Shown one piece after another: positions 1 through 6,151 of a DNA stretch of 6,216 nt; positions within the stretch are counted from its first letter, which is position 1; each line of letters starts with the position of its first letter. A model generated the notes under the pieces. It did not search any database. It was not told the origin of the DNA and was given only the letters and a program-made list of their open reading frames with translations. A program made the translations under genes and the position numbers. Source of the DNA: Desulfobacterales bacterium (GTDB lineage: Bacteria > Desulfobacterota > Desulfobacteria > Desulfobacterales > UBA11574); the NCBI GenBank assembly GCA_012974475.1, contig JAAXQD010000008.1:1-6216 (forward strand). The letters are read 5' to 3'.

Positions 1-1
1 G

Positions 2-166
2 GATAACCCTAACCTGGAAAAGCTGGAACCAAGAAATGTTTGCCACCAAGGCACAAAGGCACGAAAAATTTTTATTGTGTTATTCTTTCTTAGTGTCTTG
101 GTGCCTGGCGAAAAAAAGTTTTGCCACAAAAAACACCAAAATAAATACGAAGTGACTGCTAAGTGA
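2..166 (+). other. Possible 3' end of an upstream reading frame running through the repeat
   Basis: From base 2 a frame stays open for 54 codons, starting DNPNLEKLEPRN, passing through the repeat element, and ending at TGA 164-166. That stop overlaps the GTG start of the next gene as GTGA, a common arrangement in coupled operons. A second frame, from base 3 to TGA 153-155, is also open and contains FATKAQRHEKF, the typical spurious translation of this repeat. Because the repeat itself is poor in stop codons, openness is weak evidence of coding. The first dozen codons may be the tail of a real gene cut by the window edge, but no family is recognisable. Confidence 0.2.
42..152. repeat. Degenerate interspersed repeat (inverted arms plus a partial direct copy)
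   Basis: The left arm begins GCCACCAAGGCAC at position 42 and runs through a second GGCAC to about 66. The right arm, about 84-110, reads TCTTAGTGTCTTGGTGCCTGG and is its approximate reverse complement, so the two can pair as an imperfect hairpin around an AT-rich centre (67-83). A third, decayed copy in the same orientation as the left arm begins GCCAC at 123 and ends with ACGAAG near 152. From general knowledge, sequences of the type 'CACCAAGGCACAAAGGCACGAA' recur between genes in many environmental bacterial genomes, including Desulfobacterota, and are often mis-translated as short peptides such as FATKAQRHE. I infer a non-coding mobile or REP-like element. Its copy number in this genome cannot be seen here. 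Confidence 0.6.
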
Positions 167-1506
167 AAAAAAAGCTGATTGTCTTCACCCGTTATCCTGA
201 AACGGGAACAACCAAAACCCGTCTCATTCCGCTGCTCGGAGCCAAAGGTTCTGCGGATCTCCAACGCAAAATGACCGAACACACCCTGGCTCAGTTAAAG
301 CGATTATCAACATTAAATGCGTTAACCATTGAGATCTGTTATGACGGCGGCAATGAACGTTTGATGAAAAACTGGCTCGGTCCGGATCTCGATTGCCAGC
401 CCCAGGGTATCGGCCATCTGGGACTGCGAATGAAACGGTCTTTTGAGGATGCCTTTCGATCCGGGGCAGACGCAGCGGTTCTTATCGGCACGGATATCCC
501 GGATATAACAGACACTGTCATTCAAGCAGCGTTTGACACCCTCAAACAAAAAAACATGGCGATCGGTCCGGCCAAAGACGGAGGATATTATTTAATCGGC
601 TTACAAAGCGGTTCTCTTTCATCGGCCATGGACAAGCTGTTTTCCGAAATAACATGGGGAGAGCATGATGTTCTGGGCAAAACCTTGGACGTTGCAAAAG
701 GCCTTGGATTGACTTTTTCACTGCTCGATGAACTGAAAGATGTGGATCGGCCCGAAGATCTGCCGGTCTGGGAACGATCCCAAATTCTAAACCATCATGA
801 TTTCATTCCCAAAAACATTTCGGTGGTCATACCGGCCCTGAATGAAGCCGAAAACATCGCTGAAACCCTTCTGAGTATCAGCCATGAAAATAACATTCAG
901 GTCATTGTCGCAGATGGAGGAAGTCAAGACAATACCGTGTCGATTGCCCAATCACTCGGAGCAAAGGTGATCAACGTTTTGCCCCCGCGGTCCAAGCAAA
1001 TGAACAGGGGGGCCGCTGAAGCCAACGGGGATGTGCTGCTTTTCCTCCATGCAGATACACGGCTGCCGAAAAATTTTGACCGGCTCGTCCTTCGCAGTTT
1101 AGCCCAACCCGGCATCGCCGCCGGAGCCTTCGAGCTGCGCATCGACACCCCGACCCCGGGACTTCGGCTTATCGAGCGCATTGCAAACTGGCGCTCCCGA
1201 TGCCTGAGAACTCCTTACGGTGACCAAGGGATTTTTATGCTGACCAGGGTTTTTCATGCGGCGGGAGGATTTTCCGATTTCCCGATCATGGAAGATTTCG
1301 AGCTGATCCGGCGATTACGAAAAAAAGGAAAAGTCATCACGTTATCCGCACCTGTTTTCACATCGTCCCGGCGATGGCAAAACTTCGGAATCCTGAAAAC
1401 GACCCTGATCAACCAACTCATTATCATCGCCTATTATATGGGGATCCCACCGGACACCATTGCACGGCTGTATCGCCGGAAAAAGGGGATATCATCTGAA
1501 TCCTGA
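163..1506 (+). CDS. Fused two-domain transferase: TIGR04282-like (DUF2064) plus TIGR04283-like GT2 glycosyltransferase
   Basis: This 447-residue protein joins two families usually described as separate rSAM/selenodomain-associated transferases, also labelled arsenosugar-biosynthesis glycosyltransferases. Residues 1-205 are the DUF2064/CofC-like half: FTRYPETGTTKTRL (8-21) resembles a nucleotide-binding loop, followed by GTDIPD (109-114), GPAKDGGYYLIG (135-146) and DVDRPEDL (193-200). Residues 218-440 are a GT2-type GT-A fold: SVVIPALNEAENI (220-232), DGGSQDNT (251-258), RSKQMNRGA (276-284), the DXD-like HADTRLP (296-302), GDQGIFM (353-359), MEDFEL (376-381) and the W405 region. A hydrophobic stretch near 413-428 may touch the membrane. 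The start is GTG; the upstream GAAG is only a weak ribosome binding site, and the GTGA overlap could mean coupling to an upstream gene. Family assignment of both halves is firm by motif; the substrate is not known from sequence, and the arsenosugar role is inference from family naming. Confidence 0.88.
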   Translation: MKKKLIVFTRYPETGTTKTRLIPLLGAKGSADLQRKMTEHTLAQLKRLSTLNALTIEICYDGGNERLMKNWLGPDLDCQPQGIGHLGLRMKRSFEDAFRSGADAAVLIGTDIPDITDTVIQAAFDTLKQKNMAIGPAKDGGYYLIGLQSGSLSSAMDKLFSEITWGEHDVLGKTLDVAKGLGLTFSLLDELKDVDRPEDLPVWERSQILNHHDFIPKNISVVIPALNEAENIAETLLSISHENNIQVIVADGGSQDNTVSIAQSLGAKVINVLPPRSKQMNRGAAEANGDVLLFLHADTRLPKNFDRLVLRSLAQPGIAAGAFELRIDTPTPGLRLIERIANWRSRCLRTPYGDQGIFMLTRVFHAAGGFSDFPIMEDFELIRRLRKKGKVITLSAPVFTSSRRWQNFGILKTTLINQLIIIAYYMGIPPDTIARLYRRKKGISSES

Positions 1507-1638
1507 AACAGAATTGTATCATAAACCTGTATCACAAAAATCTTATGACCCTACATCTGTCTCTTAATAAATCTACATCCAAACCATAACCTGTTGATAT
1601 GTCATATTATTTTTTTCCCAATCAAATACCTTCTGCAG

Positions 1639-1666
1639 TTGGCATAAATTTTGATCTGTTTATTAG
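1639..1666 (+). promoter_or_regulatory. Candidate promoter for the Cys-rich protein and lip genes
   Basis: TTGGCA (1639-1644) followed after 16 bases by TATTAG (1661-1666) could be a sigma-70 type -35/-10 pair, with 5 of 6 and 4 of 6 consensus matches. The same DNA also reads TTGGCATAAATTTTGAT, which has the sigma-54 -24/-12 layout (GG at 1641-1642 and the second element at 1653-1654) but GA instead of the nearly invariant GC. Either would lie 56 or more bases before the ATG at 1722. The sequence alone cannot decide between them, and chance matches in AT-rich DNA are likely. Confidence 0.25.
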
Positions 1667-1721
1667 GATGGCAACGTTCAAGAGTTGCTCAATATGTATT
1701 TTTTTAGAAAGGAAATCTATC

Positions 1722-1994
1722 ATGGAAAATGATATTCATATATGTAAAAATTGTGGGACGGTAAAGAAGGATTCCGGTCATCTGTGTGATCCGGTGGAAT
1801 TGACGGAAGCGTATGTTTGTGAGCACTGCGGCCAAGCAGACATAGACCCCAGGCATATATGCAAACCAAAACTGCAACATATTAACTTTGTTTGCATATC
1901 CTGCAGACGTGTGGCAGAGTTACCCGGACAGTTATGCAATCCAAGGGATATTGTGCTCATGGCAAAGGATGAACCCCCGACCAAAATAATTTAA
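1722..1994 (+). CDS. Small protein with three tandem Cys-rich zinc-ribbon-like repeats
   Basis: The protein has 90 residues and I do not recognise a named family. It consists almost entirely of three copies of C-x2-C-x8-[H/Q]-x-C: ICKNCGTVKKDSGHLC (7-22), VCEHCGQADIDPRHIC (32-47) and VCISCRRVAELPGQLC (57-72), each followed by D/K/N-P or K-P. The histidine of the first two units is Gln in the third, so each of the first two could bind one zinc through three Cys and one His, while the third may be degenerate. The frame is open further upstream to 1599, but ATG 1722 is chosen because AAAGGA (1708-1713) lies 8 bases before it and the upstream part encodes hydrophobic low-quality sequence. There is no signal peptide or membrane segment, so it is probably cytosolic. 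It sits 51 bp before lipB and may be co-transcribed. The role is unknown; a metal-binding or protein-interaction role is inference. Confidence 0.75.
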   Translation: MENDIHICKNCGTVKKDSGHLCDPVELTEAYVCEHCGQADIDPRHICKPKLQHINFVCISCRRVAELPGQLCNPRDIVLMAKDEPPTKII

Positions 1995-2026
1995 ACCCTG
2001 ACCTCCGCTCATTTAGGGTTAAACCC
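1994..2026. repeat. Small inverted repeats between the Cys-rich gene and lipB
   Basis: AACCCT (1994-1999) can pair with AGGGTT (2015-2020) across a 15-base loop, and GGGTTAAACCC (2016-2026) is itself a near-palindrome, so two mutually exclusive hairpins are possible. They end just before the lipB ribosome binding site (AAGGA near 2033). No T-run follows, so this is not a normal intrinsic terminator. The stems are short and could be chance. Confidence 0.25.
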
Positions 2027-2045
2027 GGATTAAGGAAGATAATTA

Positions 2046-2768
2046 ATGCCCGGCCTTAGAGATCGACGGTGTCTCTGTGTGGATTTGCCACAATTAGAGT
2101 ACAGAAAAGCGTTGGATCTGCAACGGGATCTTGTTTTCGCCAGACACAACAACATCATTGAAAGTGACATTGTGTTGATACTTGAGCATCCGCCTGTTTT
2201 TTCTTTGGGTCGAAAAGGTGCCCTTAAGAACTTGAAGGTGCCCAAGGCTTTTCTTGAAAAAATGAAAATTCCGGTTATCCGGGTGGAACGGGGCGGAGAC
2301 ATCACGTTTCACGGGCCGGGCCAGCTTGTGGTATACCCCATCATCGACCTGAACAGCGCCGGATTGAAAGTCATAGAGTACGTTGAAGGTCTTGAAGATA
2401 TCATGATCCGGGTGGCTTCAGACTGGGGAATAAAGGCTGAAAGAAAATCTGTCAACAGAGGAATTTGGGTTTCAAACAATAAACTGGGAAGCGTCGGCAT
2501 ATCTGTTCGACGGGCTGTCTGCTTTCACGGTTTTGCCTTGAACGTCAACCTATCGCTGAAACCTTTTGATTGGATACATCCTTGCGGCCTTCGGGATGTC
2601 GGCGTCACTTCCATGGAGCAGGAACTTTCTCGGAAACTCTCCATGCTCAAAGTGCGCCAGGCCGTTCGGCATCATTTTGAATCTTTTTTCGGATTTGATC
2701 TTGTGAGCACAGATCCGTCGGAACTGGATCACCTTCTAAACCCTTGTAACGTTGCAATTATTACTTGA
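2046..2768 (+). CDS. lipB: Octanoyl-[acyl carrier protein]:protein N-octanoyltransferase LipB
   Basis: LipB transfers octanoate from acyl carrier protein to a lysine on lipoyl domains (glycine cleavage H protein, 2-oxoacid dehydrogenase E2) in the cytosol, the first step of endogenous lipoate synthesis. At 240 residues it is slightly longer than the roughly 213 of E. coli. Family signatures are clear: ILEHPPVFSLGRKG (45-58), RGGDITFHGPGQ (82-93), KLGSVGI (146-152) containing the conserved Lys146, HGFALNVN (161-168) and PCG (179-181) with the catalytic Cys180. The Lys-to-Cys spacing of 34 matches the E. coli Lys135/Cys169 dyad. ATG 2046 has the ribosome binding site TAAGGAAG (2031-2038) upstream. 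The tail after about 218 shows no conserved motif. lipA follows in the same direction 70 bp on, so they probably form one operon. Confidence 0.96.
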   Translation: MPGLRDRRCLCVDLPQLEYRKALDLQRDLVFARHNNIIESDIVLILEHPPVFSLGRKGALKNLKVPKAFLEKMKIPVIRVERGGDITFHGPGQLVVYPIIDLNSAGLKVIEYVEGLEDIMIRVASDWGIKAERKSVNRGIWVSNNKLGSVGISVRRAVCFHGFALNVNLSLKPFDWIHPCGLRDVGVTSMEQELSRKLSMLKVRQAVRHHFESFFGFDLVSTDPSELDHLLNPCNVAIIT

Positions 2769-2838
2769 ATCTACGATGCAACTATAGATTAAATTTTCGG
2801 GAAACAGACCCTCAATGTTTGCCGCTGTCGAGGTTGTA

Positions 2839-3735
2839 ATGATTCAGCGCCAAAAATCAAAGGAGCGGCTTAAAAAACCCTCCTGGCTTAAACAAAGGCT
2901 TCCGTCGGGATCCGTCCACGAAAAGTTCAGCGCTCTGTTAAACAAAGAACAAATTCATACCGTTTGTCAGGAAGCGCAATGCCCCAATATATGGGAGTGT
3001 TTTTCCCGAAAAACCGCCACCTTCATGATTATGGGCGACCGCTGCACCCGAAATTGTCGATTCTGCGCAGTCGCCCACGGCCCGGACAGCCCTCCGGATC
3101 CTGATGAGCCTGCCAGGATTGCCAGAACCGCTCAAAATCTTCAGATAGACTATGCGGTCATAACTTCGGTGACCCGGGACGATCTTTCTGACGGCGGCGC
3201 CTCATTTTTTGTCCGGACTGTAAATGAGCTCCGGCAGAGGATTCCGGATGCGCTTATCGAGCTGTTAATTCCCGATTTTAAAGGGGACCAAGATGCTGTT
3301 AGAAGTATCCTTGAGGTTCACCCTGATGTTCTGAATCACAATATAGAGACTGTCCCGCGTCTTTATGCCGCCGTCCGGCCGGAAGCAATCTACCAGCGTT
3401 CCCTTGACCTTTTAAAACAGGTGTTCACTGACACGCCCAAAGTTATAACAAAGTCGGGCCTGATGCTCGGCCTTGGAGAGCTTCCCCAAGAGATCCATAA
3501 CACACTTGAAGATCTTTTTGAGGCAGGATGCCGATTGCTGACCCTGGGTCAATACCTTCAACCCACCAAAGCACACCTGCCCGTTGACCGCTTTTTACCA
3601 CCTGAAGAATTTTCCGACTGGCGTAAAATTGCTCTTGATATGGGTTTTACAGAAGTAGCAAGCGGTCCGTTTGTACGCAGTTCTTATCAGGCCAAAAAAC
3701 TCTTTCAGACCACTTTCGCATATGATCACACATAG
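2839..3735 (+). CDS. lipA: Lipoyl synthase LipA (radical SAM)
   Basis: LipA inserts two sulfur atoms into protein-bound octanoate, the step after LipB, using S-adenosylmethionine and two 4Fe-4S clusters. Counting from ATG 2839 (298 residues), the auxiliary-cluster motif C-x4-C-x5-C is CQEAQCPNIWEC with Cys 43, 48 and 54; the radical SAM motif C-x3-C-x2-C is CTRNCRFC with Cys 69, 73 and 76; and the C-terminal RSSY (280-283) supplies the serine that ligates the auxiliary cluster. Other family blocks are present: VTSVTRDDL-type (YAVITSVTRDDLSDGGA), NHNIETVPRLY, KSGLMLGLGE and LTLGQYLQPT. An in-frame ATG at 2815 would add eight residues, but GAGG (2830-2833) sits five bases before ATG 2839, which also fits where family similarity begins. 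All catalytic residues are intact. Confidence 0.96.
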   Translation: MIQRQKSKERLKKPSWLKQRLPSGSVHEKFSALLNKEQIHTVCQEAQCPNIWECFSRKTATFMIMGDRCTRNCRFCAVAHGPDSPPDPDEPARIARTAQNLQIDYAVITSVTRDDLSDGGASFFVRTVNELRQRIPDALIELLIPDFKGDQDAVRSILEVHPDVLNHNIETVPRLYAAVRPEAIYQRSLDLLKQVFTDTPKVITKSGLMLGLGELPQEIHNTLEDLFEAGCRLLTLGQYLQPTKAHLPVDRFLPPEEFSDWRKIALDMGFTEVASGPFVRSSYQAKKLFQTTFAYDHT

Positions 3736-3771
3736 GCCGCAGTGAAAATCTTATGATTTGTAGGGTTTAGT

Positions 3772-3803
3772 CGGGAATCCCGTGTTAACCAGCGGCGTGC
3801 CGC
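3772..3803. repeat. Two short GC-rich palindromes upstream of the asparaginase gene
   Basis: CGGGAATCCCG (3772-3782) and GCGGCGTGCCGC (3792-3803) are both near-perfect inverted repeats in the 101-bp gap between lipA and the peptidase gene. They could be stem-loops at the end of the lip transcript or binding sites for a regulator. Neither is followed by a run of T, so a standard intrinsic terminator is not supported. Confidence 0.3.
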
Positions 3804-3836
3804 CAAACTGTTCAGCATGTAAATTTAGGTGAACCC

Positions 3837-4823
3837 ATGAAAACCATTCGCGTGACGACTCTGGCCCTCTGTCTCCTTTTCGCAACCGGTTCTTTTGCGT
3901 TCCACCTGGCATTTTCTCCCCAAAAAGCGGCAGCGGAAAAGCAGGCAGCAGAAATCGAAAAATGCACTCAGCGTGAAAATTTCGTACTGGTGATCCACGG
4001 TGGTGCCGGCCACAAGGAATACAAACTCAAGGAAAGAGCTGCCTTTATCAAAGATCTCTTGATCCATTGTAAAAGACTGCTTCATGATGGTGAAACGAGC
4101 TTGGATGTTGTCCATTTTGCCATTAAGGAGATGGAGGACAGCGGACTCTTCAATGCCGGAAAAGGATCCATAAAAAATAAGGATGGGATTGTAGAGATGG
4201 ATGCGTCCATCATGGACGGCAAAAACATGCGAGCAGGGGCCGTTGCATCGGTCAGCCGCAAAATTAAAAACCCGATCACGGCTGCAAAACTGATACTCGA
4301 AACATCGGATAACGTGATGTTTGTCGGTGAAAACGCTGAAAAATATGTCAAAAGAATCGGTTCTTTCGATGTTGACATCGATCCTAAAGACCGTTTTGGG
4401 CATTCCGATGCAGCCAACCCTCACGGGACGGTGGGTTGCGTAGCGTTGGACAGATGCGGCAATTTAGCAGCAGGGACCTCTACCGGCGGGTTTGGAAGAA
4501 AAATTCCCGGACGTGTGGGGGACAGCCCGATCATCGGTGCCGGAACATATGCCAATGACCGGGTCGCCGTCTCCTGTACCGGTCATGGAGAGTACTTTAT
4601 TCGATGGGCGGTGGCCCATGACGTGGCCGCACTTTATGCCTACAAAAATCTGACCATCGCCGATGCCGCCAAGCAGGCTTTGGATAAAATACAGCCCGAC
4701 GGCGGGACCGGCGGCATCATCGCCCTCGATTCCGCTGGGAATATTGCCACGCCGTTCAATACAAAAGGGATGATAAGGGGCCGTGTATCAAGCACTTCAG
4801 AACCCCGGGTCGCTATCTATTAA
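3837..4823 (+). CDS. Exported isoaspartyl peptidase/L-asparaginase (Ntn-hydrolase, plant type)
   Basis: This family hydrolyses L-asparagine and isoaspartyl dipeptides. The precursor cuts itself before a threonine, giving alpha and beta chains with that Thr as nucleophile. Of 328 residues, 1-21 look like a signal peptide (MKTIR, then a hydrophobic core, likely cut after SFA at 21), so the enzyme is probably periplasmic. Family blocks follow in order: VIHGGAG (52-58), LFNAGKGS (104-111), MDASIMDG (121-128), GAVA (134-137), HGTVGCVALD (196-205) with predicted nucleophile Thr198, TSTGG (214-218), RVGDSPIIGAGTYA (226-239), TGHGEYFIR (248-256) and the C-terminal FNTKGMIRG. The length is normal for a secreted member, with an extra linker at 28-46. 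AGGTGA (3827-3832) is a good ribosome binding site four bases before the ATG. An antisense open frame covers its 5' half but is judged a shadow. Asparagine versus isoaspartyl preference cannot be read from sequence. Confidence 0.93.
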   Translation: MKTIRVTTLALCLLFATGSFAFHLAFSPQKAAAEKQAAEIEKCTQRENFVLVIHGGAGHKEYKLKERAAFIKDLLIHCKRLLHDGETSLDVVHFAIKEMEDSGLFNAGKGSIKNKDGIVEMDASIMDGKNMRAGAVASVSRKIKNPITAAKLILETSDNVMFVGENAEKYVKRIGSFDVDIDPKDRFGHSDAANPHGTVGCVALDRCGNLAAGTSTGGFGRKIPGRVGDSPIIGAGTYANDRVAVSCTGHGEYFIRWAVAHDVAALYAYKNLTIADAAKQALDKIQPDGGTGGIIALDSAGNIATPFNTKGMIRGRVSSTSEPRVAIY

Positions 4824-4845
4824 GTGTTATCCCAAGTGCAACATA

Positions 4846-5808
4846 ATGTCTCCGGAAACCAGACTGGAAGGCATCGGGCAGGATGCGGTTCGGTGCGCAA
4901 ATTGTGGGGATCCTGTCACGCCGTTTCAATTTGAGCACGGCTATACCGTCGTGTTTGACGAGGCCCGGACGATAGGCTTAACCCTGGACAAAGATGCGGC
5001 GGAGCGAATTGCTCGGGATTCCAGAGCGTACGCCAAACTTCCGGAATGTTCGGCGCAGTATTCGATTCTTCTTTTCGCGCCTCACGATTTGGTGGGGACG
5101 GTGGCCAGGACGAGGCCTTTTCTGGGGCAGCTCGGTACGATGCCTGGCGTGAGAATGCCGGATTCCCATAATGCCGGCGATTTCGGTTCTTTTCTCATTG
5201 GTGCACCCCATGAATACGCACTCACTCCCGACCAACTCGAATTGCGCACAGACGGACATATGGATATCGACGCAGTTCGGCCTGGAACGATAATCGTTGC
5301 GCCCGTAAAGGTGGCTGGAGCTGGAGTGTATATGGGCGACATGCACGCCCTCCAGGGAGACGGCAAGATCGCGGGACATACCATGGATGTATCGGGGACT
5401 GTTACCCTTCAAGTGGAAGTTCTGAAAGAACGAGAACTATTAGGGCCGGTACTCTTTCCTCTTCCCGAAGACCTTCCTTTTCTGGCCCGCCCCTTTACGG
5501 CCGGGGAAAAGGCAAAGGCTGTAACCCTGGCAAAGCAATGGGGCATTACCGAGATCGAAGAATCCGGGCCCATCTCTATTGTAGGAACCGGACCCGATTT
5601 AAATTCGGCCGCAGAGAACGGCTTGAGCCGTTCGGCCAAGCTTTTGGGGATGAGCCTCCCGGAAGTTAGAAATCGTGCTACCATCACCGGCGCTATTGAA
5701 ATCGGTCGTCTTCCAGGGGTTGTGCAGATCACATTCCTGGCGCCGCTGAACCAGTTAGAAAATGCCGGCCTACTGCCCTTGGTCCTCGAGCAGTACGATA
5801 TCGGCTGA
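4846..5808 (+). CDS. Divergent acetamidase/formamidase family protein
   Basis: The family (FmdA/AmdA) hydrolyses formamide or short aliphatic amides to ammonia and a carboxylate, usually in the cytosol with bound metal. The clearest evidence is in the centre: DGHMDI (136-141), VRPGTIIVAPV (144-154), GDMHALQGDGKIAGHTMDV (164-182), equivalent to the family's GGNMD, GD.HA.QGDGE.CGTA.E blocks. A C-terminal strand, ATITGAIEIGRLPGVVQITF (278-297), fits the family's final sheet. The N-terminal half is unlike typical members: I do not see the usual GPIYVEGAEPGD block, and there is a CANC pair (17-20). The product is 320 residues from ATG 4846; an in-frame GTG at 4783 would add 21 residues and overlap the asparaginase gene by 41 bp, but its AAGGGG is only two bases away. 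The ribosome binding site for 4846 is poor, suggesting coupling to the upstream gene. Fold assignment is good; substrate is uncertain. Confidence 0.8.
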   Translation: MSPETRLEGIGQDAVRCANCGDPVTPFQFEHGYTVVFDEARTIGLTLDKDAAERIARDSRAYAKLPECSAQYSILLFAPHDLVGTVARTRPFLGQLGTMPGVRMPDSHNAGDFGSFLIGAPHEYALTPDQLELRTDGHMDIDAVRPGTIIVAPVKVAGAGVYMGDMHALQGDGKIAGHTMDVSGTVTLQVEVLKERELLGPVLFPLPEDLPFLARPFTAGEKAKAVTLAKQWGITEIEESGPISIVGTGPDLNSAAENGLSRSAKLLGMSLPEVRNRATITGAIEIGRLPGVVQITFLAPLNQLENAGLLPLVLEQYDIG

Positions 5809-5821
5809 GATACACGAATTC

Positions 5822-5998
5822 ATGGGAATCGATGATTGGATTGAAGTGGAAATATCTTCAAGGAAAAAGAAATGGGACGGGCGCATCGATGAACTGATTA
5901 ATGGCTTGAGGAAAGGTGATACCTCTACCCCCCTCCAAAAAAACAGAGAGGAAAGATCGATATCAGCAGCACAAGAAATGCTTCACATTGGAAGTTGA
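5822..5998 (+). CDS. Doubtful small ORF, 58 residues
   Basis: From ATG 5822 the frame encodes MGIDDWIEVEI followed by a charged stretch (SRKKKWDGRIDELINGLRKGD, about 12-32) that could form a basic amphipathic helix, then a hydrophilic tail. The frame is also open from 5762 inside the acetamidase gene. There is no clear ribosome binding site, no recognisable family, and no signal or membrane segment. It lies 13 bp after the acetamidase stop codon, a spacing compatible with translation in the same transcript. It may be a real small protein, a decayed gene, or chance. Confidence 0.35.
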   Translation: MGIDDWIEVEISSRKKKWDGRIDELINGLRKGDTSTPLQKNREERSISAAQEMLHIGS

Positions 5999-6070
5999 AT
6001 AAAATGAAGATCAGCTGTCAGAAAGAGAATCTGTATTAATTGCAATATGATAATGATGTTAGAATGTCAA

Positions 6071-6082
6071 ATGATAAATCAT
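6071..6082. repeat. AT-rich palindrome ATGATAAATCAT
   Basis: ATGAT (6071-6075) and ATCAT (6078-6082) are perfect inverted arms around AA. Slightly wider, TGTCAAATGA (6065-6074) and TTATTTGTCA (6099-6108) form an imperfect inverted pair (8 of 10). It lies in the leader of the last gene and could be an operator, but AT-rich DNA yields such palindromes easily. Apart from this, the tandem repeat and the doubtful 58-residue ORF, the 5809-6157 stretch holds nothing I can recognise. Confidence 0.25.
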
Positions 6083-6112
6083 GAAAGATATTAAATGTTT
6101 ATTTGTCACATT

Positions 6113-6140
6113 ATGGGATAAATCGATGGGATAAATCGAT
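6113..6140 (+). repeat. Exact 13-bp tandem duplication in a gene leader
   Basis: ATGGGATAAATCG occurs at 6113-6125 and again, base for base, at 6126-6138, with two further bases (AT) of a third unit. It ends only a few bases before the ribosome binding site of the next gene. This may be replication slippage, or a doubled regulator site; each unit contains GATAAATC. Confidence 0.85.
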
Positions 6141-6142
6141 AG

Positions 6143-6151
6143 AAAAGGAGG
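6143..6151 (+). promoter_or_regulatory. Strong ribosome binding site for the last gene
   Basis: AAAAGGAGG is a near-complete anti-16S match and lies six bases before TTG 6158. It decides that start: the in-frame GTG at 6152 directly touches the site and is too close, and the in-frame ATG at 6185 has no ribosome binding site. Confidence 0.75.

Noticed and set aside
42..152. CRISPR array from the repeated CACCAAGGCAC-like units
   Set aside because: The units are imperfect, partly inverted, and not evenly spaced by unique spacers, and there are no cas genes in the window.
1507..1600. Terminator after the fused transferase gene
   Set aside because: Only a spaced 7-bp direct repeat (TGTATCA at 1515 and 1529) is visible; there is no GC-rich stem followed by a T-run.
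1599..1721. Longer N-terminus for the Cys-rich protein starting at 1599
   Set aside because: The start at 1722 has a well-spaced AAAGGA, while the upstream 41 residues are Phe/Ile-rich translation of AT-rich intergenic DNA and do not match the repeat pattern.
3837..3905. Lipoprotein signal on the asparaginase (Cys12)
   Set aside because: The cysteine lies inside the hydrophobic core with LALC before it, which does not fit a lipobox; a normal signal peptidase I site after SFA is more likely.
3825..4424. 199-residue antisense open frame over the asparaginase gene
   Set aside because: It lies opposite a gene with complete family motifs, its translation is Cys/Phe-rich with no recognisable domain, and it has no convincing start signals, so it is a shadow frame.
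4978..5732. Antisense open frames of 144, 100 and 107 residues over the acetamidase gene
   Set aside because: They overlap each other and the well-supported sense gene, and their compositions (Ser/Pro/Arg-rich) are typical of shadow translation.
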